From: Spirochaetia bacterium
GTDB taxonomy: Bacteria; Spirochaetota; Spirochaetia; Treponematales; Treponemataceae
Assembly (NCBI GenBank): GCA_900770075.1
Contig: CAAGIZ010000224.1
Span: forward strand, 1 to 28,124
Reading direction: 5' to 3'
Length of the DNA stretch: 28,124 nucleotides
The notes below the pieces were generated by a model. That model was given only the letters and a program-made list of their open reading frames with translations, did no database searches and was not told the origin of the DNA. This document shows, one piece after another, positions 21,433 through 28,124 of this stretch; position 1 is the stretch's first letter, and each line of letters starts with the position of its first letter. The translations under genes and the position numbers were made by a program.

Positions 21433-23283
21433 CTACAGCCCCTGCCGCAAAAAGACACGGCTGGTCTCCGCACCACCAGTGTTGTCAAAATAGACATTGC
21501 TCATGTCCCAGCGGTTGTTCAGGGCGTAAAAAGACCGTCCCCTTACAAGATAGATTACCGGGCACTGCTCAAGGATTATCCTCTGATATTCGTCCCAGTA
21601 AGGCTTTGCTTTTTTTTCGTCAATAATGCAGGAAGCCTCGTTGTAAAGCCAGTCAATCCGCTCTTCCCAGTCCGTTGCTGGAGTCTTCTGCAAAGGATTC
21701 CACATGTGCAGGTTTCCTCCGCTGAGCCACACATTGGAGCCCTGGGTAGGAAATATTGAACCGCCGCTCAAACCGATTATAAGGCTCTGCCAGTCGTAAG
21801 TCGAAGTAAGCTGTTCAACCAGCCGCTGAAAATCCGTCTGCCGGACATTTATCGTAATTCCTTCTTTTTTACATTCATCGGTTATAATCTGGGCAATGTC
21901 AGAAACCACACTGCCGGAAGAAACAATGGTCAGGTCAAATTCAACCTTTACTCCATTCTGGTCATACAAAAAACCGTCGCTTTTCTTTTTAAAGCCTGCA
22001 GCCTGCAAAAGTTTTTCTGCATGGGAATGGCTGAACCTGTACTGAAGGAAAATTTCTTCATTATAAAACTTGTTTGCCGAAGGAAAAAAAGTATATTTTG
22101 GTTCCCCCAGCCCCCGGTAAGTCTGAGAAATTATGCGTTCCCGGTTCAAAAGACAGCTCATAGCCTGCCGGAACTCTTTTTTTGTAAACCATCGGTAATA
22201 GTCTTTATCGGAATTCTTCGGGTTCTGGTTAAAAGTCCAGAACGGAGCGTCAAGATTTCCTGCACTGGAAAAAACAGAATAGCCGTCGGTACCAAGGTTG
22301 TCTGCCGATTCAACCAGATCTTCCAGCTGTTCAGGAGAAGGCGAATAGTCTTCGATTTTTCCGCCTTTAAAAAGCAGATAGGAAGTGTTGTTGTCGGAAA
22401 CTATGCGGCAGATTTTTTTGTCCGGGTATACGATGGACTTTCCTTCAGCATCCTTTTCCCAATAATCTGGATTGCGCTGGTAAACTATGCTCTGACCAGG
22501 ATTGTACTGTGTAAGGAAATATTTTCCGCAGGATGGAATTTTTTTCGGGTCTTCCGCCACGCTGAAAAGCTGTTTAACCCCCTGAACTCCGCCTTCTTCC
22601 TTTGCTTTTTTATAGATAAAAGCCGGCCCGAAACTCATATTTGTGGCAAGGAGAGGTTCCGCCACAATCCGCGGAAAGTGAAACACAAACCGCCTGTCAT
22701 CCAGTTTTTCAACCGTTATTTCCCTTTCCGTTCCGTCGCTCATGGTCATAAACCGGGAATTGTATGCAGAAGAGCCGCACTCCTCGTCACCGTAAATTTC
22801 ATCATACCAGAACACCACATCGTCACTGGAAACCTTAACCTTTGGCTGCAAATCTTCGTAAAAACTCCAGTAAATGTCGTCCCGCAGGGTGTAAACCACG
22901 TCCAGAGTGCCGTTTTTTTCGTCGGTAAGAATTTCAAAATCAGCAAGCCGGGGCTGCCATTCCCTTTTTACGTAATTGTAGTCCACAAGGGCATCTGTAA
23001 GTCCGCTTAAAATCCCGGAGGTTGCAGCATCCCTTTCGGCAATCAAAAGATTAAAACTTTTCGGGTCGGAAGAAATGGTGCCGTTCCAGATTCCCCCTGC
23101 CGTTCCTGTTTTCCATCCTTCATCTTTAAAAGGCCTGTCCAGAGTTTTTGCAAGAATTCCGCCGGAAATTCCGGAACGGTAAGCATCTATCTCTTCCAGC
23201 GTCATTTCCGGGTATTTTTTACACCCCCAAAGGCCGAAAAGCACAAAAACTGCAGTCAAAAAAAGGGCAAAACGGTTTTTCAT
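21433..23283 (-). CDS. oppA: Oligopeptide-binding lipoprotein (SBP_bac_5 / OppA family)
   Basis: About 616 residues from ATG 23283. The signal MKNRFALFLTAVFVLFGLWG is followed by Cys (lipobox LWGC), predicting a lipoprotein that captures peptides in the periplasm. Family 5 binding-protein landmarks follow: WNGTISSDPKSFNLL, GILSGLTDALVDYN, YTLRDDIYWS, VSSDDVVFWYDEI, GKYFLTQYNPGQSIVYQRNPDYW, KEFRQAMSCLLNRERI, FSHSHAEKLLQAAGF and a long C-terminal lobe. It is the first gene of the oppA-plsC-oppB-oppCD-oppF operon. No Shine-Dalgarno precedes the ATG, and a -10 box lies 7 bases upstream, so the mRNA may be leaderless. An earlier in-frame start at 23328 would lie upstream of that promoter. The last residues (about 10) derive from the adjoining repeat element. 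Confidence 0.9.
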   Translation of the reverse strand: MKNRFALFLTAVFVLFGLWGCKKYPEMTLEEIDAYRSGISGGILAKTLDRPFKDEGWKTGTAGGIWNGTISSDPKSFNLLIAERDAATSGILSGLTDALVDYNYVKREWQPRLADFEILTDEKNGTLDVVYTLRDDIYWSFYEDLQPKVKVSSDDVVFWYDEIYGDEECGSSAYNSRFMTMSDGTEREITVEKLDDRRFVFHFPRIVAEPLLATNMSFGPAFIYKKAKEEGGVQGVKQLFSVAEDPKKIPSCGKYFLTQYNPGQSIVYQRNPDYWEKDAEGKSIVYPDKKICRIVSDNNTSYLLFKGGKIEDYSPSPEQLEDLVESADNLGTDGYSVFSSAGNLDAPFWTFNQNPKNSDKDYYRWFTKKEFRQAMSCLLNRERIISQTYRGLGEPKYTFFPSANKFYNEEIFLQYRFSHSHAEKLLQAAGFKKKSDGFLYDQNGVKVEFDLTIVSSGSVVSDIAQIITDECKKEGITINVRQTDFQRLVEQLTSTYDWQSLIIGLSGGSIFPTQGSNVWLSGGNLHMWNPLQKTPATDWEERIDWLYNEASCIIDEKKAKPYWDEYQRIILEQCPVIYLVRGRSFYALNNRWDMSNVYFDNTGGAETSRVFLRQGL

Positions 23284-23290
23284 AGGAGAG

Positions 23291-23319
23291 ATTGTACTAT
23301 CAATTGAAAAAAAACGCAA
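23291..23319 (-). promoter_or_regulatory. Promoter of the opp operon, placed for a leaderless transcript
   Basis: TACAAT (23291-23296, five of six) with TTGCGT (23314-23319, three of six) 17 bases upstream, on the minus strand. Seven bases separate the -10 from the oppA ATG, the same spacing as at the TrpR-family gene. Confidence 0.5.
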
Positions 23320-23372
23320 AAAGCGCAATAATTTTCGGACAAATCAAACGTAACCTCCATACAAACAAACTG

Positions 23373-23417
23373 GGGAAGTGCTGATTAACACTTTGAAGCG
23401 ATTAATCAGCACTTCCC
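23373..23417. repeat. 16-bp perfect hairpin in the SulP leader
   Basis: GGGAAGTGCTGATTAA (23373-23388) pairs perfectly with TTAATCAGCACTTCCC (23402-23417) over a 13-base loop. It ends 22 bases before the SulP ATG. The left arm recurs at 3130-3146 with one change. There is no T-run, so it is a structural or regulatory element rather than a standard terminator. Confidence 0.75.
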
Positions 23418-23439
23418 TAAGGAACTTCGGGAGAAAAAA

Positions 23440-25137
23440 ATGTACAAACCAGAGTTACTCAACTCGCTTAAGGGCTATTCCCTTAAAAATTTCTCGCAGG
23501 ACTTTATTGCGGGAATCATCGTGGGAATCGTAGCCCTTCCCCTTTCAATCGCATTTGCCATCGCTTCCGGCTGCAGCCCGGAAACAGGTCTTTACACCGC
23601 AATCATCGCAGGCTTCTGTATTGCAGCCTTCGGCGGAACAAAAGTTCAGATTGGCGGTCCGACAGGTGCCTTCACCGTAATAATCTATGCAATAGTAAAC
23701 AATCCGCAGTTAGGTTTTTCCGGTTTGGCAACGGCAACAGTTCTGGCTGGAATACTCCTCATCCTTCTGGGTGCCTTTAAACTGGGCGGTCTTGTAAAAT
23801 TCATTCCATATACAATCGTCGTAGGCTTTACGGCAGGAATTGCCGTAACAATTGCTACAGGGCAGCTCGGAGACTTTCTGGGGCTTTCCCCGGAATTTCC
23901 AATGACGGTTTTTGGAAACGAATACACAAAAATGCCGGGAACCTTTGCCGGAAAAATAGCAGTTTACGCTTCGTCCATCGGCACAGTAAACTGGTATTCC
24001 CTGACAATGGCAGTTCTGAGCCTTGCGGCAATCTTTTTATGGCCAAAGGTTACTAAAAAAATCCCGGGCAGCCTTATAGTGATCATACTGGCTACGGTAA
24101 TCCACATCTTCCTGAACAAAAAATTCGGTCTTCAGACAGTTTTAATCGGTGACCGCTACAAAATTCCTTCCGGGCTTCCAACTCCGGCTCTGCCAGCCCT
24201 CGACCTGCTCACCATAAAGACGGTTTTTCCTACAGCCGTGTCCATTGCAGTTCTTGCGGCAATAGAATCCCTGCTTTCTGCAGTGGTTGCAGACGGCATG
24301 ACAGGCTCCAAACACGATTCAAACAATGAACTGATTGGTCAGGGTATTGCAAACATAGCCAGCCCTCTTTTCGGAGGACTTCCGGCAACAGGCGCAATCG
24401 CCCGCACTGCAACAAACATCAACAACGGCGGAAGAACCCCTGTTGCGGGAATTGTGCATGCAGCAGTTCTCCTTCTCATAATGGTAGTTTTTGGAAAATA
24501 CGTAGAATACATTCCCATGGCTGCCCTAGCCGCTATTTTAATGCAGGTTGCCTGGAATATGGCCGGAATTCCTGCCATCCGCTCCCTCATAAAAGGTCAG
24601 AAGTCCGACATAACGGTTCTTGCCGTAACTTTCCTTTTGACAGTTTTTGTAGACCTGACCTATGCCATCGGCGTGGGGCTTATGTTTGCAGCATTCTTCT
24701 TTATAAAGAAGATGATTGACCTGTCAGAAGTTCAGTCAGGAAGCCGCACGGTTGTAGTGGGAATAAGGGGCAACGGAAGCGAAGAGCAGATTGAACTTCC
24801 CCAGGGGGTAATGGTTTACGAAATCGACGGTCCTCTTTTCTTCGGAACGGTCAGAAAATTTGAATTTGCCATGGAAAGAGCCGGTGCAGACGTAAAGGCA
24901 ATAATCTTCAGAATGAGAAACACCCTCTATCTGGATGCCGGCGGAATTCAGGCTTTGGGTCAGGCAAAAAATGCCTGCGACAGAAAAGGAATTCAGATAA
25001 TCCTGTCTGGAATTCATACTCAGCCGTACATGCTCTGCGAAAAGACAGGCATGGCAGATAAAATCGGCCGGGAAAACATCTTTGACAATATCGAAGCAGC
25101 CCTGAACCGGGCAAAACAAATCGTAACCGAGCCCTAA
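23440..25137 (+). CDS. SulP family anion transporter with STAS domain
   Basis: The 565-residue inner-membrane transporter begins FSQDFIAGIIVGIVALPLSIAFAIASG and YTAIIAGFCIAAFGGTKVQIGGPTGAF, the diagnostic SulP opening. The membrane core continues through about residue 430 with ESLLSAVVADGMTGSKHDSNNELIGQGIANI...PATGAIARTATNIN, typical of the family. A C-terminal STAS domain (about 445-560) contains IIFRMRNTLYLDAGGIQAL, where the Ser often phosphorylated in anti-anti-sigma STAS domains is replaced by Ala-Gly. SulP members carry sulfate, bicarbonate or dicarboxylates; the substrate cannot be chosen here. GGGAG about 7 bases upstream supports the start. It is divergent from oppA and preceded by a strong hairpin in its leader. 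Confidence 0.95.
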   Translation: MYKPELLNSLKGYSLKNFSQDFIAGIIVGIVALPLSIAFAIASGCSPETGLYTAIIAGFCIAAFGGTKVQIGGPTGAFTVIIYAIVNNPQLGFSGLATATVLAGILLILLGAFKLGGLVKFIPYTIVVGFTAGIAVTIATGQLGDFLGLSPEFPMTVFGNEYTKMPGTFAGKIAVYASSIGTVNWYSLTMAVLSLAAIFLWPKVTKKIPGSLIVIILATVIHIFLNKKFGLQTVLIGDRYKIPSGLPTPALPALDLLTIKTVFPTAVSIAVLAAIESLLSAVVADGMTGSKHDSNNELIGQGIANIASPLFGGLPATGAIARTATNINNGGRTPVAGIVHAAVLLLIMVVFGKYVEYIPMAALAAILMQVAWNMAGIPAIRSLIKGQKSDITVLAVTFLLTVFVDLTYAIGVGLMFAAFFFIKKMIDLSEVQSGSRTVVVGIRGNGSEEQIELPQGVMVYEIDGPLFFGTVRKFEFAMERAGADVKAIIFRMRNTLYLDAGGIQALGQAKNACDRKGIQIILSGIHTQPYMLCEKTGMADKIGRENIFDNIEAALNRAKQIVTEP

Positions 25138-25145
25138 AAAAAAAC

Positions 25146-25159
25146 GGCACCTCGAAAAA
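25146..25159 (+). repeat. Post-stop motif GGCACCTCGAAAAA, copy 2
   Basis: A perfect copy begins 8 bases after the SulP stop (25135-25137) and ends 4 bases before the AGGAGG Shine-Dalgarno (25164-25169) of the next gene. Confidence 0.65.
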
Positions 25160-25178
25160 CCGCAGGAGGTAAAACAAA

Positions 25179-26591
25179 ATGACAGAAGCAAAAAGAGAGC
25201 CGGATTCCTCAAAAAAAATAGAAGAGTCTTTTGAGTATAAACTGGCAAAAGAGCAGACTCTGGTCTACCTCTGGCGTTCGGTTATGCAGGAATATGTCTA
25301 TAAGACCCAGGATATGCAGAAATTCTACGCACAGGCAAAGGACATCGCTCCTAACCGTTCTGATTTTTTTGTAAACTGGCTTAAGGCTTTTGTGGCAGCA
25401 GCGGAATTCAACTTTGAAGAAGCAGGAACCCTGTATCGGGCAGCCTTTGATGCCGTAAAACAGGCTGAAGAATACACCGGGCGTTTTGTTCAGCAGGCAT
25501 TTACGTTTTTTATGTACGCAAAAGACAAAAAACAGGCGTTAAAAGTCTGGGAATACGGTGTTTCAAAAAAAATGGTTGCCCCTCTGGACGAAAATTTCTT
25601 TGGAAATTTCAATCCAAAAGAACAGTTTTGGACTCAGTTTCCGCCAAAAATGTTTAAGGACGAAAAAAAGGCAGAAGAACAGGTCATAAAAGACTACACC
25701 CAAAAATCCGGGGACAGGCTTTTTCTTGCCCTCCAGCATCCTGACTTTAAGGCATTCAAAAAAGCAGCAGAAACGGAAAACCTTAACGGCAGGCTTGTAA
25801 ACGGAGTTTCGCCCCTGTATCTGGCAATCCAGACAAAGGCAACCATAAAAGGCGGAAGCGATTCTTACGCTCAGGGAATGGCAGACTTCAGGACAAAACA
25901 GCTGCTTTCCGGCTTTGACCTGACCAATGCACGAAAAGAACAGCTGGAAGAAGCCTGCCTTACGGTAAGCCGCAGCATGAAGCAAACCTACGTTGAATCC
26001 GGTCTTGGAAAACTGATGTTCTATGCCTATTACTGCCGGGACGAAGAAACAGCAAAAAAACTTGATGAACTGGACAAGATAATCACTTTTCTGGTTGAAA
26101 ATACGGACAATCCTGACGGTTTTAAAATCAATTCCGGCTCAGGAATGTCAAACACTGCCCTGTATCTGGCAGCCGAAACCGACGATGCCGAAACTGCAGG
26201 AAAACTCATAAAAAAAGGAGCAGCCACAGACAAGGCAAACGGCAGGGCAGACTTCTGTTTTACAAAAAAAGACGGAACCCAAGTTCATACTCTCATCCCC
26301 AACACCTTTATTTACCGGCTTATAAGCTTTCACAGCTGGAATACCCTGGAGATGTTTTTGACGGAATTTCCAGAAACGGCAAAACCACAGATGACCGAAA
26401 AAACAGAAAATTCAAACATAACGCCTCTGGTATTTTTGATTTTGACTTTAATCTACGGGGCAAAGGACAAGAAATCCTTTGAGACCAACAAAAAAATTAC
26501 GGACAGCCTGCTGCCTCTCTTCCAGAACTGCGGGGCAAAACTGGATCAGAATACCGCCTTCGGAACTGCACGGGAACTTTTAGGCATGTGA
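25179..26591 (+). CDS. Ankyrin-like hypothetical protein
   Basis: The 470-residue, apparently cytoplasmic protein has no signal peptide or membrane helix. AGGAGG lies 9 bases before the ATG. The N-terminal 170 residues are mostly helical and acidic/aromatic, resembling a TPR-like fold (FVNWLKAFVAAAEFNFEEAGTLYRAAFDAV, QQAFTFFMYAKDKKQALKVWEYG), but this is tentative. From about residue 185 scattered ankyrin-like units appear: LFLALQHPDFKAFKKAAE, VNGVSPLYLAIQTKA, MSNTALYLAAETDDAETAGKLIKKGAATDK and SNITPLVFLILTLIYGAKD. The function is unknown. It follows the SulP gene by 41 bases and is probably cotranscribed. It may be a diverged relative of ankyrin proteins widespread in treponemes. Confidence 0.8.
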   Translation: MTEAKREPDSSKKIEESFEYKLAKEQTLVYLWRSVMQEYVYKTQDMQKFYAQAKDIAPNRSDFFVNWLKAFVAAAEFNFEEAGTLYRAAFDAVKQAEEYTGRFVQQAFTFFMYAKDKKQALKVWEYGVSKKMVAPLDENFFGNFNPKEQFWTQFPPKMFKDEKKAEEQVIKDYTQKSGDRLFLALQHPDFKAFKKAAETENLNGRLVNGVSPLYLAIQTKATIKGGSDSYAQGMADFRTKQLLSGFDLTNARKEQLEEACLTVSRSMKQTYVESGLGKLMFYAYYCRDEETAKKLDELDKIITFLVENTDNPDGFKINSGSGMSNTALYLAAETDDAETAGKLIKKGAATDKANGRADFCFTKKDGTQVHTLIPNTFIYRLISFHSWNTLEMFLTEFPETAKPQMTEKTENSNITPLVFLILTLIYGAKDKKSFETNKKITDSLLPLFQNCGAKLDQNTAFGTARELLGM

Positions 26592-26612
26592 GCGGTCACG
26601 GAACGAAAAACC

Positions 26613-26642
26613 TTGCCGGCAAGTAACTTTTGTTATTATATT
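26613..26642 (+). promoter_or_regulatory. Possible promoter of the alarmone synthetase gene
   Basis: TTGCCG (26613-26618) and TATATT (26637-26642) are 18 bases apart; an overlapping TATTAT at 26634-26639 is an alternative -10. The TTGCCG lies within the palindrome CTTGCCGGCAAG (26612-26623), which could be an operator or the remnant of a terminator for the preceding gene. Confidence 0.35.
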
Positions 26643-26682
26643 TTGTTTTATAGACAGAAGTTTTGAACAAAAGGGAAAAGCC

Positions 26683-27366
26683 ATGCAGGACTCTACTTCG
26701 GAAGATATGAACCTTCCCGAAATAATTGAAAAATCAATTTCAAATCCAGATGACATCTGCCGGATAGCCTTTCAGTTTCAGCAGATTATGATGATTTACG
26801 AAAGTGCCATAAAGCAGATTGAAACAAAACTTGACATACTGAACAAGGAAAACAAGGTAAACGGCAGGCGCAATCCTATAGAAACCGTAAAAACCCGCAT
26901 AAAAACTCCCCAGAGCATAGTGGGCAAACTGGAAAAAAAGCACCTTCCATTCAATTTTGAATCCATGACCCAAAACCTGAACGACATTGCAGGCATTAGG
27001 GTAATCTGCCCCTATATTTCCGACATCTACAAGGTGAGGGACATACTTTTTAAACAGCCGGATATTACGCTGATTGAAGAAAAGGACTACATAAAAGAGC
27101 CTAAACAAAGCGGCTACAGAAGCCTGCATCTGGTTGTGGAAGTGCCGGTGTACCTTTCAGAAACCAACCACAATGTAAAGGTGGAAATTCAGCTCAGGAC
27201 GATTGCCATGGACTTTTGGGCAAGTCTTGAGCATGAACTGCACTACAAAACTTCTACAAAGGTTCCTGAAAGCGTAAGAAGGGAACTGTTCAGGGTGGCA
27301 GAAACCATTGCCATGACAGACCGGGAGATGGAAGAAATAGCCATAGAATTGCAGCAGATGGACTAG
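26683..27366 (+). CDS. Small alarmone synthetase (RelQ/YjbM-type GTP pyrophosphokinase)
   Basis: The 227-residue cytoplasmic enzyme should transfer pyrophosphate from ATP to GTP or GDP to make (p)ppGpp. It contains only the RelA/SpoT synthetase domain: ESMTQNLNDIAGIRVICPYISDIY (about 93-116, with Asp101), the GTP-binding DYIKEPKQSGYRSLHLVVE (135-153), and VEIQLRTIAMDFWASLEHELHYK (167-189) with the catalytic Glu168. It lacks hydrolase, TGS and ACT domains, so it is a stand-alone synthetase rather than a bifunctional Rel. Length matches RelQ-type proteins. AAGGGA at 26671-26676 supports ATG 26683. It converges with the acidic repeat protein gene across a hairpin-rich gap. Confidence 0.93.
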   Translation: MQDSTSEDMNLPEIIEKSISNPDDICRIAFQFQQIMMIYESAIKQIETKLDILNKENKVNGRRNPIETVKTRIKTPQSIVGKLEKKHLPFNFESMTQNLNDIAGIRVICPYISDIYKVRDILFKQPDITLIEEKDYIKEPKQSGYRSLHLVVEVPVYLSETNHNVKVEIQLRTIAMDFWASLEHELHYKTSTKVPESVRRELFRVAETIAMTDREMEEIAIELQQMD

Positions 27367-27382
27367 GGATTTTGGGCAAGGG

Positions 27383-27482
27383 ATTGTAGTGGTGCCGGAG
27401 GCAAACGGCGGCTTTTAAGCCGCCGGTCGAAGGCGAAAGCCGCAGCCACGAAAAGCCCGGTTTTTTGCAGCGCAAAAAATGC
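27383..27482 (-). repeat. Dispersed long-stem element, partial copy 4 (family A, minus orientation)
   Basis: Read on the minus strand: a TTTTTTGC-GCT-GCAAAAAA hairpin (27461-27479), then CCGGGCTTTTCGTGGCTGC and GGCTTTCGCCTTCG, matching the CCGGG(C/T)-TTTCGC...GGCTTTCGCC stretch of copy 2. A second hairpin CGGCGGCTT/AAGCCGCCG lies at 27406-27425, and CACTACAATCCCTT ends the element as in copy 1 (GCTACAATCCCT). It fills the convergent gap and may terminate both genes. Confidence 0.65.
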
Positions 27483-27512
27483 CCCCTTATTTTTATCTGA
27501 CTAAATGCCTGG

Positions 27513-28124
27513 CTAAAGTTCAGTTTTTTTCAGCACGGATTCAACCAGCGCTTCCAGACTTTTGTCCAGAGGGTAGTCTGTTTTTTCCGGGCGGCCTTCG
27601 ATATGGAAGGTTCCGTCTTCGCTTTCGACAATAGCCTTTGCACTTACCGGGGACAGCTCCGTAATCCTGCTTTCGAACTGGGCAAAACCGGTAAAAACAA
27701 AGGGATTTCCGTCTTCCGGGTTGGAAAGAAGTTCAGGCTCGGCTTCGGCAAGGAGAGAAGGCTCTTCGGACGGCTCCGGTTCAGCGACATCAATTGACTG
27801 AGAAACATCAACGGGAACAGGCTCATCTGCGGTCTGTGGGGCGGCAATCGGCTCAAGTTCATCAACGGTCTGTGGGGCAGTCACTGGCTCAGACTCATCT
27901 TCGGTCTGTGGGGCGGTTGTCTGTTCTGCTGTGTCAAAATTTTGTATGTCTGCAGGCTGCATATTCTGCCATTTTTCTCCGTCTTTTTCTTCTTCGTCCA
28001 AAAATGAAAAATCAATTCTGGAAATCTTAAACTCTTTTGCGGGGAGCTCAGCGTCCTCCACGGTCTCAAGCTCACCCGCCGGCTCAGCTTCAAGCTCATC
28101 AACCGACTCAGCCTCGTCCACGGT
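27513..28124 (-). CDS. Acidic repeat protein, C-terminal part (5' end off the window)
   Basis: The frame is open to the right edge, so the N-terminus is missing; GTG 28121 is simply the first possible start inside the window. About 203 residues are visible. They are very rich in Glu, Asp, Pro, Ala and Val, with three to four 12-residue units of the form TAPQTxDExEPV (around 27830-27930 on the plus coordinates) and Glu/Leu-rich ELEAEPAGELE repeats toward the edge. The C-terminal 60 residues are less repetitive (NPFVFTGFAQFESRITELSPV, then TFHIEGRPEKTDYPLDKSLEALVESVLKK) and may be a small folded domain. I do not recognise the family. No signal peptide or membrane segment is visible. Confidence 0.75.
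   Translation of the reverse strand, partial: TVDEAESVDELEAEPAGELETVEDAELPAKEFKISRIDFSFLDEEEKDGEKWQNMQPADIQNFDTAEQTTAPQTEDESEPVTAPQTVDELEPIAAPQTADEPVPVDVSQSIDVAEPEPSEEPSLLAEAEPELLSNPEDGNPFVFTGFAQFESRITELSPVSAKAIVESEDGTFHIEGRPEKTDYPLDKSLEALVESVLKKTEL

Noticed and set aside
22021..23010. 329-residue plus-strand open frame
   Set aside because: It is antisense to oppA, low in recognisable features and lacks a ribosome binding site.

Overview
The window most likely comes from a spirochaete of the genus Treponema or a close relative. The evidence is the combination of a treponemal-type outer-membrane beta-barrel protein, a spirochaete/Bacteroidetes-type TIGR02757 protein, a FadL-like plus OmpA-like secreted pair, a very long ankyrin-repeat lipoprotein, and a eukaryote-type glycyl-tRNA synthetase. 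No rRNA, tRNA, CRISPR array, insertion sequence or prophage gene was seen. The genus call is inference from gene content only.

Layout: 1-156 is the AT-rich tail of a PHP-domain (probably histidinol-phosphatase) gene, with a terminator at 207-232. A broken thiolase remnant follows (233-564). Next are a minus-strand aldo/keto-reductase homologue that lacks two of its four catalytic residues (728-1495) and glyS (1591-3084). Divergent from glyS is a plus-strand outer-membrane barrel gene with a clear promoter (3335-4699). It converges with a TIGR02757 gene (4711-5508). A 437-base block of hairpin modules (5509-5945) leads to a minus-strand pair: a FadL-like barrel (9077-10126) followed by a 1042-residue Ig-like/OmpA protein (5946-9074). 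Then come an RsmI-type methyltransferase (10356-11078, plus), and an ankyrin lipoprotein (12105-14912) followed by a BAX-inhibitor-1 protein (11286-12035), both minus. A second hairpin block lies at 15000-15340.

The segment from 23283 down to 15350 is an oligopeptide-uptake operon on the minus strand: oppA lipoprotein, a hairpin element, plsC acyltransferase, oppB permease, a fused oppC-oppD permease/ATPase, oppF ATPase, then a TrpR-family regulator with its own promoter. Divergent from oppA is a SulP anion transporter with a STAS domain (23440-25137), followed by an ankyrin-like hypothetical protein (25179-26591) and a RelQ-type small alarmone synthetase (26683-27366). The window ends inside an acidic repeat protein on the minus strand (27513 to the edge).

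The most unusual content is between genes. At least four intergenic gaps carry related structured elements in which the stem sequences change from copy to copy while base pairing is kept, and the loops and flanking boxes stay conserved. In the largest copies (5551-5941, and 15020-15298 in inverted orientation) a long-stem unit is followed by one to three two-hairpin modules. A separate 14-base motif, GGCACCTCGAAAAA (one copy with one mismatch), lies just downstream of four stop codons, always in sense orientation. Two minus-strand genes (oppA and the trpR-like gene) lack a Shine-Dalgarno sequence and have a -10 box exactly 7 bases before the ATG, which suggests leaderless mRNAs.
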